From positions 1 through 64,000 of the forward strand of contig JXTC01000327.1 in NCBI GenBank assembly GCA_002914845.1: a stretch of 64,000 bases of DNA. The letters run 5' to 3'. This DNA comes from Trema orientale (lineage: Eukaryota > Streptophyta > Magnoliopsida > Rosales > Cannabaceae). The position numbers and the translations under genes were made by a program. The stretch's first letter is position 1, and the number at the start of each line of letters is the position of its first letter. The notes under the pieces were generated by a model. It saw only the letters and a program-made list of their open reading frames with translations, did no database searches and was not told the origin of the DNA. Below are positions 25,253 to 36,970 of the stretch, one piece after another.

Positions 25253-25443
25253 TTATTATTAGGGCGCGTCTACAGTAGAGGCGTCGCTGCGTAAGGCTCT
25301 GTCTATACACCGTTTGATGAGAATCTGTGTATAAACAGATTCCCCACAGATTCCCGTTATTCCCCACAGATTCCCATCAAACGGTGTATAAAGGGTGGCC
25401 CTATGTAGGGCGCCCCTACTGTAGCGCCCTCCCCTTATTATTA
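25253..25443. mobile_element. Mutator-type MITE, copy 2
   Basis: A 173-bp element (25262-25434) sits between 9-bp repeats TTATTATTA (25253-25261 and 25435-25443). The left end is GGGCGCGTCTACAGTAGAGG; the reverse-complemented right end is GGGGAGGGCGCTACAGTAGG. The inner inverted pair ACACCGTTTGATGAGAAT and its complement is present. Same family as the copies at 3.6, 46.1 and 58.9 kb. Confidence 0.85.
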
Positions 25444-26219
25444 TTGTTGTTATTAGTTTAAGAGGAAATTTCATTCCAATAAATAATCTTCCAATAAAAA
25501 GATCAAATTATAGAAACACGATAATGCTAAACAATCAACTAAACCATTTATTCTTATTGATGAGCAGGAAGGAAAAACTAGTATATATAATAGAAATAAC
25601 ATATACACAACTCTATAAGAAGTAGAACTAGAGCTCCAATAGTGATACTTCTTTTACTCTTCAAGCGTCCTCCACTACTATATGAGATTTTTTGTTTGAT
25701 TTGTCAATCTAGGAAAAAAAAAAAAAACATAATACAAAGATATAGACAAATAAATAAAATCTACGCAAATCTAGAATTAGGAGGGAGAAACCCTCCATAG
25801 ATCTAAATTTAGGAAAATAACTACCTTCACACATATAGAAGAATTATTTAAACAAAAAAAAAGAAAAAAAAAATTCTACCGGAAAAGGAGTTAAGATATC
25901 CCATCTAGTCAGGTAGAAATTAAAGTATGAAACTTATAAAAAGAAGATGAAAATAGGGTCAAGTGCAAGTAGAATAAATTTATTTTCTACCTTTAAAAAA
26001 TTATCTACTTAGTAATTGTTGATTTTTTGTAACGTCACATGCATATGTGTAATAAAATTGGAGTGCACAGTCATGGACAAGTAGGAGAAAGTAAGAGTTG
26101 TTGATTCCACTAGTATTGAGTGTTAAATTATCGTTAAGTACCGAAATTATCATAACTTAATTTTATCTAAGAAATCCATACTATAAGGAACAAGATTTTT
26201 GTTTTTACAACGGCAAAAG
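25444..26219. other. Intergenic, no gene recognised
   Basis: AT-rich sequence with poly-A tracts. No recognisable gene, RNA or repeat structure. Confidence 0.4.
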
Positions 26220-26324
26220 TCACATAAATGCATTGGCAGCTGAAGTCAGCTGAAGACCGTAATTGAAAGCTACTCTCTAATTGAAATAGAAATTCATTGG
26301 CAAAAGCCATTTTTGCGAATGGAA

Positions 26325-26660
26325 TTTAAATTTTTACCGACGCGACATTGTCGTCGAAAAAACTTTTCTGTCGACGAAAATGTTACCAAAATTATACCAA
26401 AATTTGATTATTTTTGACTAATCACCGACGACAAAGCACGTGTCGGTGAAAGTTTTCTATAAAATTTTTAAAAAATATATGAAAATACTTTTTCCGATGT
26501 ATAAACACATCAGTAAAGGTGTTATCTAAAAATTTTAAAAAATAGGAAAAGACCTTTACCGACGCGTAAACACATCGGCAAACGTTTTTTCAAAAATTTT
26601 TTTAAAAAGACAACAATTATTTACCGACTAGAAAATGTGTCGGCAAAAGTGTTATTTTTT
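26325..26660. repeat. CACTA left subterminal repeats
   Basis: At least five short inverted units alternate: TTTACCGACGCG, TCGTCGAAAA, CACCGACGACAAAG, GTGTCGGTGAAAG, CCGACGCGTAAACACATCGG and GTGTCGGCAAAAG. Such arrays are the transposase-binding subterminal regions of CACTA elements. Confidence 0.75.
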
Positions 26661-26816
26661 GTAAATAATTATTTAATTAGTTTAATTAAATAGTTTATTT
26701 TTTGATTAATATATTAAAAATTAAGAAGAGAAAAATTAATAATAAAAATTTTATTAAATAAAAAGATATACAAATTGTATCTAAAGTTATAATATAGAAT
26801 AAAACTTAAAAAACGT

Positions 26817-28293
26817 CTATATTTCTGGAGGTAAAGATGGTGGCATCTCGCTTCCGAGCTTTACAATCAACGTTTGAAGCATCCAGTTTTGCTCGTTGTA
26901 CTGCCGCTGGGTCTCCTCAAGTCGGCACTGGTTCTCTACATCCTTATCGGCCATCTGGCACTGGTTCTCAATGTCCTTGTCTGCCAATTGCTGCTTCAAG
27001 CTGGCGATGATTTCAGCAACTTATTCCATACTATCAACCCTCGGTCCTCCTATACTCTTTTACCGAGGGAGTGCTCCTAACCCTTTCTGCTACCTAGATC
27101 TAGTCTCTAGAGCTTGGGACATGATCTAGAACTCGTCAACCCGTTCTGGCCCTACCACGAACTCAGCAGATAAGGTAGCCCCTCTGGCTCAGATTGAGCA
27201 CGAGCCTGAGTCTGAGTGATCGCCTCCACCCTGGATACAACTATCTCCGCCTAAAATATTAAAAAAAATTAAATTACTATTTTCATACGTAAGCTAATTA
27301 TTTTAAACAAATAGAATAAATACTTATATGTTTCTCTAGTGCGTACTCATTCTACCAATCGGACGACTTGTGATAGTGATTCTCAAAATATTCTATAGGG
27401 CCCATCGGCTCTCCAGTCTCCGGGTTTACTCTTAAAAAAATAGCAAAAATAGTTAGATTATTTGGTCATAGTATTTAGTACGGCATAGAAAAATTGTTAA
27501 GACTTTTTTACCATCGCCTTCATCTAGCTACCAATGCTAGATGACCCCTGTGCAGGAGAGTATAATTGTTTGGACCGATTCTCCAAGTTCGGTGCGGAGA
27601 CTTTCTGCAAAAATGCACAATAAGTTGTTAATTAGTTTCACAATTAATAATAATTTCTAAACAATTAAACTTTTTCTTATAAAAGCACGTTAAGTGCCAC
27701 ATACTCCTGAGATGTGAATCGATCGCACAGAATGCTCTATTGATCCAAAGGAATATTCTTGTATGGACTGGCCTCAGTTAGAGCCATATCCTTATTCCCA
27801 CCTATTTTGCTTAAATGTATCCTCATTTGGTTATGACAATTGCACAAGTATGCCATCATGGAGTGCTCAATAGAGTCCATGAAGAGGATATTGGACCGAG
27901 GATACTCGAACTTCATCTGCAGTAATAAAATGAACAATATTAGTAAATAAATAATTTATTGGAAAAAAAAACAAAATAAATATTTCAGAAAACTTTACTC
28001 ACTTCTATCCGATTCAAGATGACCTCAATCTCCTCTTTTTTCATATTTTTCCATGTCTAACCAGATGCCAGGATGGTGTCTCTAACTGTCTTGGTAAGAA
28101 TATTCAAGAATATCTTGCCATAGTTCAAGATAGGCCTCCCTGTCTTTTCACAAAACTCGACAATGAGGCAAGCGATCTTAAGCCTCGTAAGTTTTTTCTT
28201 GACCGAACAACCTAAAGTCTCCTCCCTAGCCCTCTTCCACTTAGGGTCACGTTTATCATCCCCAAAGCCGAAACTGGAGGTAGCACTAGTCAC
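26817..28293 (-). pseudogene. CACTA second ORF (plant transposase_24-like) relic
   Basis: Fragments downstream of the transposase in the same orientation. One at 28293-28057 has FGFGDDKRDPKWKRAREET, then KIACLIVEFCEKTGRP. One at 27737-27937 is of the MAYLCNCHNQMRIHL type. A coiled-coil tail at 26999-26817 has repeated MADKDVENQC units, then EETQRQYNEQNWMLQTL. This arrangement recalls the second, DNA-binding-type protein of plant CACTA elements. Exon borders are not resolved and the region has stops. Confidence 0.55.
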
Positions 28294-30195
28294 TATGGGG
28301 CGCTCCCATGGCTACACATCCTGCAAAAAATATATTCAGAGTTTAGACACCTATAACAACATAGAAATAATAAAATACAAAATTTTCACAATTCTACACA
28401 CACTAAAATATAAAGTTAAATTATATTATCAAATACTTCAATCTCTTCTTCAGAACTTGTAACAATATTGTCATTCAACTTCTTCGTCATTGTATTCTTC
28501 ATGAATTCATCTTGGAACTCATCATCATTAACTAAAAAGTCATTTGGGATCATAACACGAGCTTCGCAGATAAGGTCATCAATATTTTTGACTTCATTTG
28601 ATTCAACATCTTCTCGATAAAATCGAATATTTTCCATTTTTGGAAGCTCTACCCATAATTAGAATGATAAAGAATTCGCTTCATGTAAAATAGGGACGTT
28701 AGTACTTGTTGATGCAATGTCAGAAACATCTTCCATATCTAAAAAGTCCCATATGTTTCGAGATATATACTTATTAACAAATTTCTACAATGGCTCATTC
28801 CTATCATTATTGGTGTAATAAATTAACTCCGCTTGTGATGCAAGTATAAATGGGTCATTCTTGTACCAGTAAGCACCTGTATATATATTTGTGAATTGTT
28901 TGTCTAGCTGAATCTGTTTTTTTCTTGGATCAGTATCGAATGACCTGCATCTAAATAATAATACATTGCACCAATTAATATATGATAACTCTAGAACTTG
29001 TTCCAGCACACAATGAAAGGAGTTTCCATTTGATCCAAGAGTGCGGACACCACAATTTTGAGTCTTGAATTTAATGTCGTACTTCTCAACTAAAAACTTT
29101 ACCCTATTCATCATATAGCCAGGATAGGAAGAAGTTGAAAAGTAATGTATACAATTCATTGTTGACCTCATCTGAACTTGATGCTCGTAATCGATTTATC
29201 TAAAAGAAAAGAACAATTAGGCGACGCTTAATTTAAGAATAAGATTAGCGAGAATTATGAAATTATATAATAGAAGCTTACTCGAGTCTTAAACTATATA
29301 GAAAACTCAATTTCTTGTTGTTATTCTAGGCTTGTAAGACCTTTAGCCTACAACTCTCTCATGTGTTCACTATATGTATGCAATGTCATATATTAGGAAA
29401 GTTCTATTGAAATTAAATCAAGAACATACAAGGGTGTAAAGTACTTACTCAAGATATGTCTGTATTTCTGGACAGTCGTTCATCACATACCACTCAGCTT
29501 TAAGCCATTCAGATGGCAGGAGAATAACAATGTCTTTTTTGCCTAGTAGGTGACCAACATACTTAAAAACTATCAGGGTGCAGTTTGGATGAGTATTGAT
29601 AACAATTTCATTGCAATCATGCTGATTGAATCAAGTCTTAACACCGTTCAAATACAAGGAGCAAAATGTAAGGGCCTCATTAACGACATATGCTTTAGCA
29701 ATAGACCCTTCTAGATGTACTCGATTTCGAACATATTGCTTGTAAACATCCATCTCTCGCTCAATTGGGTACATCTATCTAAAATGAACGAGGCCACTGA
29801 GTATTGCCTCTTTTGGTAAATGGAGATTAAAGTGAACTATTGTATCAAAGAAGGCGAGTGGGAATACTCTTTCTAATTTTGCCAATATGGTTACAATATC
29901 CTTTCGCAACTTCTGTACATCGGCAACATTTAATGTGCACACACAAAACTTTTGGAAAACAAAGCACAATTCTGTGATAGTCTCTAGGATTTCTTTTTTC
30001 ATGTATAGCCCAATCCCGGCAAGTAGCAAATGTTGAAACAAGACGTGACAGTTATGTGATCTTAAACCGGATATTTTATCTTTTGTTTCACTTACATTTT
30101 TGGCTAGGTTGGAAGCAAATCTATCAGGAAATCAGACTGACTTGATGAACTGATAAAACTTCTTTCGCTCCGCAGGACTTAAAGTGTAAGAAAAA

Positions 30196-30425
30196 TACAG
30201 CTTCTTTCATCTATTTCCCACTTTATATAAATGCAACTCTTTGCGAATGTTCATATCTGCAAGATCAAGTCTAGCTTTATCTATGTCTTAAGATTTTCTC
30301 TCCATACACATACAGCTTCTTTCATCTATTTCCCACTTTATATAAATGCAACTCTTTGCGAATGTTCATAGCTGCAAGATCAAGTCTAGCTTTATCTATG
30401 TCTTTAGATTTTCTCTCCATACTCA
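30196..30425. repeat. 115-bp tandem duplication in the transposase relic
   Basis: Two adjacent near-identical 115-bp units, each starting TACAGCTTCTTTCATC (30196 and 30311). Only a few substitutions separate them, so the duplication is younger than much of the element's decay. The length is not a multiple of three. Confidence 0.85.
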
Positions 30426-31963
30426 AGAGAGTTCTCAAGATACTATCACATATATTCTTCTCGATATGTATGACATCTAAGTCATATCTCAGTAACAAAT
30501 ACCACCAATAGTCAAGCTCGAAAAAGATTTTTCTTTTAGACCAATTAGTTCGACCACTGTACTTTTCCTCTTCAATCTGCCATATTTTTTATGCTTCCCT
30601 GGTAACTTGATCTGTAAGTGCTCCAACTGTCTCAATATGTCATCACTAGAGTACTTTCTAGACAGCGACCCCAATTCATACTGACCATCATACAATCTAC
30701 TCTTTCTCATTTTATCATCCATTGAGAAAAAAAGTCTGTGTCCAATATACACTACCTTACTTCGGATCCCTACAGATGGAGTTTCTTCGATACAGTTTGG
30801 GCAAGTTTTATACTCTTTAATACTCCAACCTGATATTAGAGTTTATGCACGATTGATGGACCACATCACTGCAACGCGCATATAAAATGTGTTATCACTT
30901 ACTACATCCCTCATTTTAACACTATTCAACCACAGTTCTTTTAACTCATCAATCAGAGGCCTCAAGAAAATGTCCATGTCCTTTCCTGGAGCCATAAGAC
31001 AAGGGCTGAGGAGAGATAATATCATTGGCTCCGCTTTATGCATTTCAAAGGTGGCAAGTAATACTGAACAAGTATGACTGGCCACATACTATAGGCGGTG
31101 CTCATATTCCAAAATGGGTTAAATCCATCCGTCGCCAACCCCAATCGAACATTTCATGGATCAGCCGCAAACAAAGGATATTTCCGGTTAAGCTCCTTCC
31201 AGGAAGGACCATCTGCACAGTGTCTCAGAACACTATTTTCTTTTAGCCTCCCTGAATCGTGTCATCTCATATCCTTTGCAGTATGCCAAGGACTATACAA
31301 CCTAAACAATCGGGGTGTAAGAAGAAAATACCTCATGACTTTCTTCAGCATTTTTTTTCCTATTCCCCAATGGCTTTCAGCACATATTGGACAATTTTCT
31401 AACTACGAGTTTTCCTTCTAAAATAGAATACAATCGCACTTACAGACATGAATTAATTCGTATCTAAGACCGATATCACTCAACTTCGCCTTGGCCTCAC
31501 AGTGCGATCCAGGTAAGTTAGTCCCTTCAGGAAATGCTTCAAGCAATAATTTGAGTAACATATCAAACGATTTATTACTCCACTTATTCAAGACCTTCAA
31601 ATGCATCAACTTAACCAAAAAGTTAAGTGATGAGAACTTTGTGCACCCAGGATACAACTCTTTCTCCATCTCCTCAAATAACTTGCTAAACTTGTCTGAG
31701 TATTGATCGCCAACTATCGGGACGTCATCCAAGTCTGGATTAACTTCATGACTTGGTCCATTAACTCTAGCAATGTCAGCCATAAGATCATGCATCTCAT
31801 CACCTTTATCTTTGCTTTCTACATTTACTGTTGGAAAAGTTTCTCTGTGATATGACCATATAGTGTAGGACTGTTGGATGCCTTTCTCAACTATATGTTG
31901 TTCCACTGTATCTAGGTCTTGGAATTTGCTGTTTAAACATCTCATACACGGACATCTCACTTT

Positions 31964-32266
31964 ACCTTGGTCATTGACAAATACTTTTTCCCTTTCAGCA
32001 AAAGTCCTAGCACCTTTCCTAAACTGAGCTGATAATCGATTCTGTATGCTCATCTAACTTTTATCGATATCCATCTTCTATTGTCCACGTACAACAATGA
32101 ACAATTATAGGTAAACCTTGGTCACTGACAAATGCTTTTGCCCTTTCAGCAAAAGTCCTAGTACCTTTCCTAAACTGAGTTGACAATCGATTCCCTACAC
32201 TCATCCAACTCTTATCGATATCCCATCTTCTATTATCCACATACAAAACCGAACAATTATAGGTAA
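31964..32266. repeat. 151-bp tandem duplication in the transposase relic
   Basis: Units 31964-32114 and 32115-32266 both start ACCTTGGTCA and end GAACAATTATAGGTAA. They duplicate the start of the transposase-associated domain. 151 is not a multiple of three, which explains why the upstream frame runs out of the domain. Confidence 0.85.
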
Positions 32267-32759
32267 AGAGCATATAAAATGTCATATATGCAAGTGCCTC
32301 TATATATATGTGTCCTAAATCTACCTTATCACTCAAATTCTAAAAGATAAGACCTTATCCTATTCATGATTACTTTGTTATATAGTCCATTGTTCACATT
32401 GAAATTCCAGTAGCATCTCTTCCTAGTTCCCTTAAGTGTGCTACATATATGTACACAACAACAGAGCACAAGAGATACCACCAGAGCTCGACTAAAAAAC
32501 AATGTTTATAAGTGAACGACAATACATAGCGTGTAATTCCAAACTGTCCAAATGAGACAATTCAAGAATCGATATTGAGATGTATAATTTCTCACTTACT
32601 CTTGAACTCGGGTCTAAGGTAATTTCTTTTGTGAATAAAATAATACATGCATGTGTTGAATATCACTCAGACTAGCAGGCAATGGAACAACTGGGGGTTG
32701 GTTATCCCATTTTCTTCTAGTCTGGATGCCTTTCTCAATTATATGTCTATATATGAGAA

Positions 32760-34110
32760 GAAACACAAAAATTAGGAGTATTTTGGCTATTTTACGGCCC
32801 TAGGGGTATTTTTGGCAAGTCAGATCTACTAAGTGAGTTTTCAAGATTTTTGTTTACTTTAGGGTATTTTCGGTATTTTATGAGCATTTTCAGGTATTTT
32901 TTGTCTCTTAGAAATATTATGGGTTTTTGGGGTATTTTATGTTTGCTACGGGTATTTGGAGTATTTTATGTCTCGTATAGGCATTTTGGGAATTTTCTGT
33001 CTCATAGAGATATTATGGGTAATTTCGGTCTTCTTAAGGGTATTTTGGGTATTTAATATCCCTAGAGATATTTTTGGCAATTTATATTTACTAGGAGTAT
33101 TTTTGTGATTTTTGGTCTCCTAGGGGCATTTTCGGTATTTTATGCCTTATAGGGGCATTTTCGGTATTATTTTGTCTCATATGGATATTATGGATTTTTT
33201 GGGTATTTTATGTTTCGTTAGTGTATTTTGGGTATTTTCTGTCTCACAGAGATATTAAAGGTAATTTCGGTCTTATTAGGGGTATTTTGGGTATTTTTAT
33301 ACCCCTAGGGGTATTTTTGCCAATTTAGATTTACTAGGGGTATTTTTTAGACTTTTCGTCTCCTAGGAGCATTTCAGGTATTTGATGCCTTGTAGGGGTA
33401 TTTTCAGTGTTTCTTCTCTTCCAGGAATATTATGGCATATTTTATGTTTGCTAGGGGTATCTTATATTTCCTATATTCTAGGTATTTTCTGTCTTATAAA
33501 GACGGGTAATTTCGCTCTTCTTAGGGGTAATTTGGGTCGTTAGAGATATTTTTGGCAATTTATATTTACTAGGGGTCTTTTTGAGATTTTTTGTCTCCTA
33601 GGGGCATTTTTTGGTATTTTATACCTTATAGCGGTATTTTCAGTATTTTTTTGTCTCCTATGGATATTATGGATTTTTTGGGTATTTTATGTGTCCTCGG
33701 GGTATTTTGGGTATTTTATGTCTCTTATAAGTATTTTGGGGATTTTCTATCCCATAGAGATATTATGAGTAATTTCGGTCTTATTAGGGGTATTTTGGGT
33801 ATTTTGTACCCCACAACTGTATTTTTGGCAATTTAGATCAACTAGGGGTAGCAATTTAGATCTAGCAGGGGTATTTTGGTTACAATTTTGACTCTTAGAG
33901 GCATTTTAGGTATTTTATGTCCCCTATGGGTATTTTTGGTTTTATATCACCTATGGATATTTTTGGTATTCTGCATCTCCTAAGAATATTTTGGTTATTT
34001 CCAATCTCCTATAGGCATTTTAGGTATTTTCATATTTTATGTCTTCTAGAGACATCTTGGATATTTTCGTATTTTAGGTCGTATAGGGGTACTTTAGGTA
34101 TTATTTTTAT
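32760..34110. repeat. Higher-order minisatellite inside the CACTA element
   Basis: About 1.3 kb made of degenerate units of about 28-30 bp built on GGGGTATTTTGGGTATTTTA followed by TGTCTC or CTCCTAG words. A second layer is visible: the block ATATTTTTGGCAATTTA recurs near 32808, 33068, 33310, 33546 and 33818, so about 4-5 units of about 240-270 bp. Each contains the same series (TAGGGGTATTT, GGTCTCCTAGGGGCATTTT, GATATTATGG, GGTAATTTCGGTCTT). Open frames on the plus strand simply read through the repeat and are not genes. Confidence 0.9.
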
Positions 34111-34226
34111 TGGTTATTTTAATTTATTAGTTAATTATATTATACAAAATTATTATATGCCTTATGAATAATTATTTATTAATAACATTTAATTATTTCA
34201 CAAAAAATTATTTTAAGGGACAAAGA

Positions 34227-34313
34227 AAAGGGGAACTTGCCCTGCTTTTAGAAGATCCTAACCACTAAGAATCCTCTAAAAGACGGTGCAAGTTCCCTTA
34301 TTTTTTTTAGTGT
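34227..34313. repeat. Hairpin with CACTA-like end motif
   Basis: Arms of about 30 bp: AAGGGGAACTTGCCCTGCTT on the left pairs with the complement of the right arm (AAGGGAACTTGCACCGTCTT), around a loop of about 10 nt. The right arm is bounded by CACTAAGAATCC at 34256 and TTTTTAGTG at 34313, so it may be a tiny CACTA-bounded remnant. Confidence 0.6.
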
Positions 34314-36399
34314 TCAACATTTTATTGTTTTAGTGCACTAAAATAGTAAATTCGTTTTTCCAAAAATTAGTTCTAAAGCGTGCACACACGGCACTAAGTA
34401 CTAAGAAGTGTGTACACATAGTGTGCAAACTCGGTACTTGGTATCAAGTGTGTGCATATATGTGTGCACATAGCACTAGGTGTAAATATGTGCATATTTC
34501 TGTAACACAATTAGTAATTGAAACAAAATAAGGAAAAAAAAAATTAAAACACTAAAGAGGGGGAAAAAATTCAATGATCGATAACAAGTCCCATTAATCA
34601 TAAATAATACATCTAATAGAAAAAGTGTTAACACATTAGCAAAGGAGAGAACATAGAAGCCAACTACAATCCCAAAGAAAGCCACAAAACAAAACCGACA
34701 AACACAAAGTGGATACGAAAAGAATACGATCCTCTTAATTCGAAAAAGAAAATAGCTAGCTTTAGTAAATTCATGAACAACACGACACTAATAAATGAAA
34801 TATCTCCATTCCATTTCAAGGATTATTTTTCGAAAATAAAAATGCCAACTACGTAGACATGATAAGTGCTCATCTCACATTCACCAAACCAAAGTATCAA
34901 AACCACAAATAACCGTTCTCATACTTCAAAGAGAATTGTTACACTTTTATCAACAAGGACTGATCTCATTTTTTCATTTGTTAATTAGTGGGATTGGATT
35001 TTACAGAAAATTTGGATAAAAACAATTCTTATTTTCCTCATATAAGTTCCAATCACCATTTAAAATAAATTAGCCTCAACTGCAAGGATAGTAGTTCACA
35101 AAAAATTCTGAAATTGATTCTATATAAAACCAGGATAAATACCTTAGCTTTGTACATGTCTCATGCGTTGTTCTCAGCAAAAAGTCTATCACTTTGTTGT
35201 ACAATCTTTTCATTATATATATAGGTTATAATTGATAAAAATACAAGAGTATGACCTTTGCACAAAAAGAAACATAAACTAGTTTATATAAACCTCAGTA
35301 TAATTACATAAATATAGATGTATGTACACATATCTAATGCTGGAAAAGTTCTGATTCTCATTCATATTGGGCAAAAGTATGAACTCTGCCTTGTGTATAA
35401 CTAAAACGACACCAACAACATAAAGCACATCCAACAAAACAAGATCACACCACTGAACAAAATTAACTGAAAAAAAATGAAAATGGGCTTTTGGACTTTG
35501 TTTACGAAAGGGTCTTTTTTTTCGTTGGCTTCATTGAAACTGTGTTTAAAAAAAAAAAATGCCATCTTCGTCTTGTGCAGCAAATAAGATACAACTAATT
35601 TGAACATATAAAAAGGTGACCATGAAAACAAAATAAGACAAAAATCTACATAACAATACACAACAAAATCTGAAATAAGAAACGAAATAAGACCATGAAA
35701 ACAACTAAAGCATCAAATAAATCTAGCCAAAAACAGAACCAAAATAATAGATCTAGAACCCCCAAAGCAAAAATAAAACCAAAACAACGACCAAATCACA
35801 AAAGGCAAGTGAATGAACTTACCTTACTAAGAGCCCTACACGAAAATCCAAATCCAAAAATCACCCAACAGATTTTTGCCAAAAAATCTTCATCAATCTG
35901 AAACAAAAAATAAAAAATCTGAAAAAAAAATATAAAAGAAAAAGTAAAACTTATTCAAACAAAAAAAAAATGGGTTTTTTTTTGTTTTTTTTTTTACCTA
36001 TTACTGCAAATGGTCTAATAGAGGGATAAAGAGGTGAATATATACCAGTAGAGAGAGCCAATTGGTTGAGAAGAAGAACAAGAAGATGAAGGATGAATCG
36101 AAGAAGACAAAGGAGAGAGAGGCGGCGGCTTCGGAGGTGAGGGGTAAGGGATGAGGGATTGAGGTACGAGGAGGTGAAAGGTGGCAGCTTCAGAGGTGAT
36201 GAGTGAGGGATGAGGGGTTGAGAGATAAGAAGGTGAAGGGCCATAGCTGCGGAGACGAGAGATGATAAAAGGTTATAAAGATTAACCTTTTGCCGAGGGA
36301 TTGAGAAAGATAGCTGGGATGAGAATATTAAATATATTCTCCAAAAAATGGCATTGTTCCGTTTAAGAAACAAAAAAATTATAACCGAAGCCTTTGTCG
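34314..36399. other. CACTA 5' region, no coding sequence
   Basis: AT-rich filler between the minisatellite and the right terminal region. GTGTGCACATA-type words are reiterated at 34380-34480. Near 36100-36260 there are G/A-rich imperfect repeats of GGTGAGGGATGAGGG type. No protein was recognised. Confidence 0.45.
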
Positions 36400-36707
36400 A
36401 CATATTTTTCCGTCGGGACATGCATCAAAAATTTTCACCCAAAAATTAAGGCACTGAAATAAAATATATTGCGCGTGCCATTTTTCCTCCCAGATCAATC
36501 TTTTGGTAATGGAAATAAGAATTGCGTTGGTGAATATTTCGTGCCAACTCTTCTCCGACGTGATATTTGTCGACATATAGTAACCAAAACTAGATCTTTT
36601 TACTAATCTTTCCCCGACAGATGTTAGACAAAAGCGTCAATAAATTATCCTTTTGCCCATAGAATACACTAATTCTATCGGCAAATGTTACTTTTTTTTT
36701 GTAGTGC
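36400..36707. repeat. CACTA right subterminal repeats and terminus
   Basis: Contains TTTGTCGACATATTTTTCCG, CTCCGACGTGATATTTGTCG, CCCCGACAGATG and ATCGGCAAATG, then T9 and TGTAGTG at the very end. These are inverted counterparts of the left subterminal words. They and the CACTAC end define this edge. Confidence 0.8.
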
Positions 36708-36970
36708 CAATTAAATAAAATTAAAAAGTAAATAAAAAAAATTTAAAAATTTAAAATACATAAATAAAATATTGATAATATTATGCACTAATATACAAGG
36801 AACTTAATTTTGCCTAATTATTCCTAAATTCGTCATATTAAGTAATTACTAGCCTAATTCCACTCAGTTCACTAATAAAGGGACCTAATCCAACCTCACT
36901 ATTTCTTCTGAGTGTCAAATAAGATAATACGCTTGACTTCTGAGTCGATATGCCTATCTAACTAGTTTAT

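Larger units (their letters stand above)
28416..32336 (-). pseudogene. CACTA TNP2-type transposase relic
   Basis: In order on the minus strand: the transposase-associated domain (KSWMSVGNRLSTQFRKGTRTF, then VRCPCMRCLN, at 31900-32250); the TNP2 core block LSPCLMAPGKDMDIFLRPLI then DELKELWLNSVK near 30930-31010; a DUF4218-like block with FFDTIVHFNLHLPKEAIL at 29775-30041; and a DUF4216-like block (GVRTLGSNGNSFHC, DTDPRKKQIQLDKQFTNIYT) at 28785-29171. This matches the domain order of plant En/Spm TNP2 proteins, which bind CACTA ends and cut. Two internal tandem duplications and many stops make it non-functional. Confidence 0.85.
26220..36707 (-). mobile_element. CACTA (En/Spm-type) transposon, decayed
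   Basis: The right terminus is clear: reverse-complemented it begins CACTACAAAAAAAAAGTAAC at 36707. Subterminal inverted repeats built on ACCGAC and GTCGGTAAA-type words lie at 26325-26660 on the left and 36400-36660 on the right. Between them on the minus strand lie a TNP2-type transposase relic and a second ORF, the usual CACTA layout. At about 10.4 kb it fits the superfamily. The left CACTA end was not found; the boundary near 26.2-26.3 kb is an estimate. All coding frames are broken. Confidence 0.8.

Noticed and set aside
32850-33836. Plus-strand open frames rich in Phe, Gly and Ile
   Set aside because: They simply translate the tandem minisatellite; their apparent protein repeats reflect the DNA repeat.
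32760-34110. CRISPR-like repeat array
   Set aside because: Units are degenerate and contiguous with no unique spacers, in a plant nuclear context.
35951-36421. 156-codon minus-strand open frame
   Set aside because: Low-complexity Leu/Ser/Pro-rich translation of G/A-rich imperfect repeats in the CACTA terminal region, with no recognisable protein.
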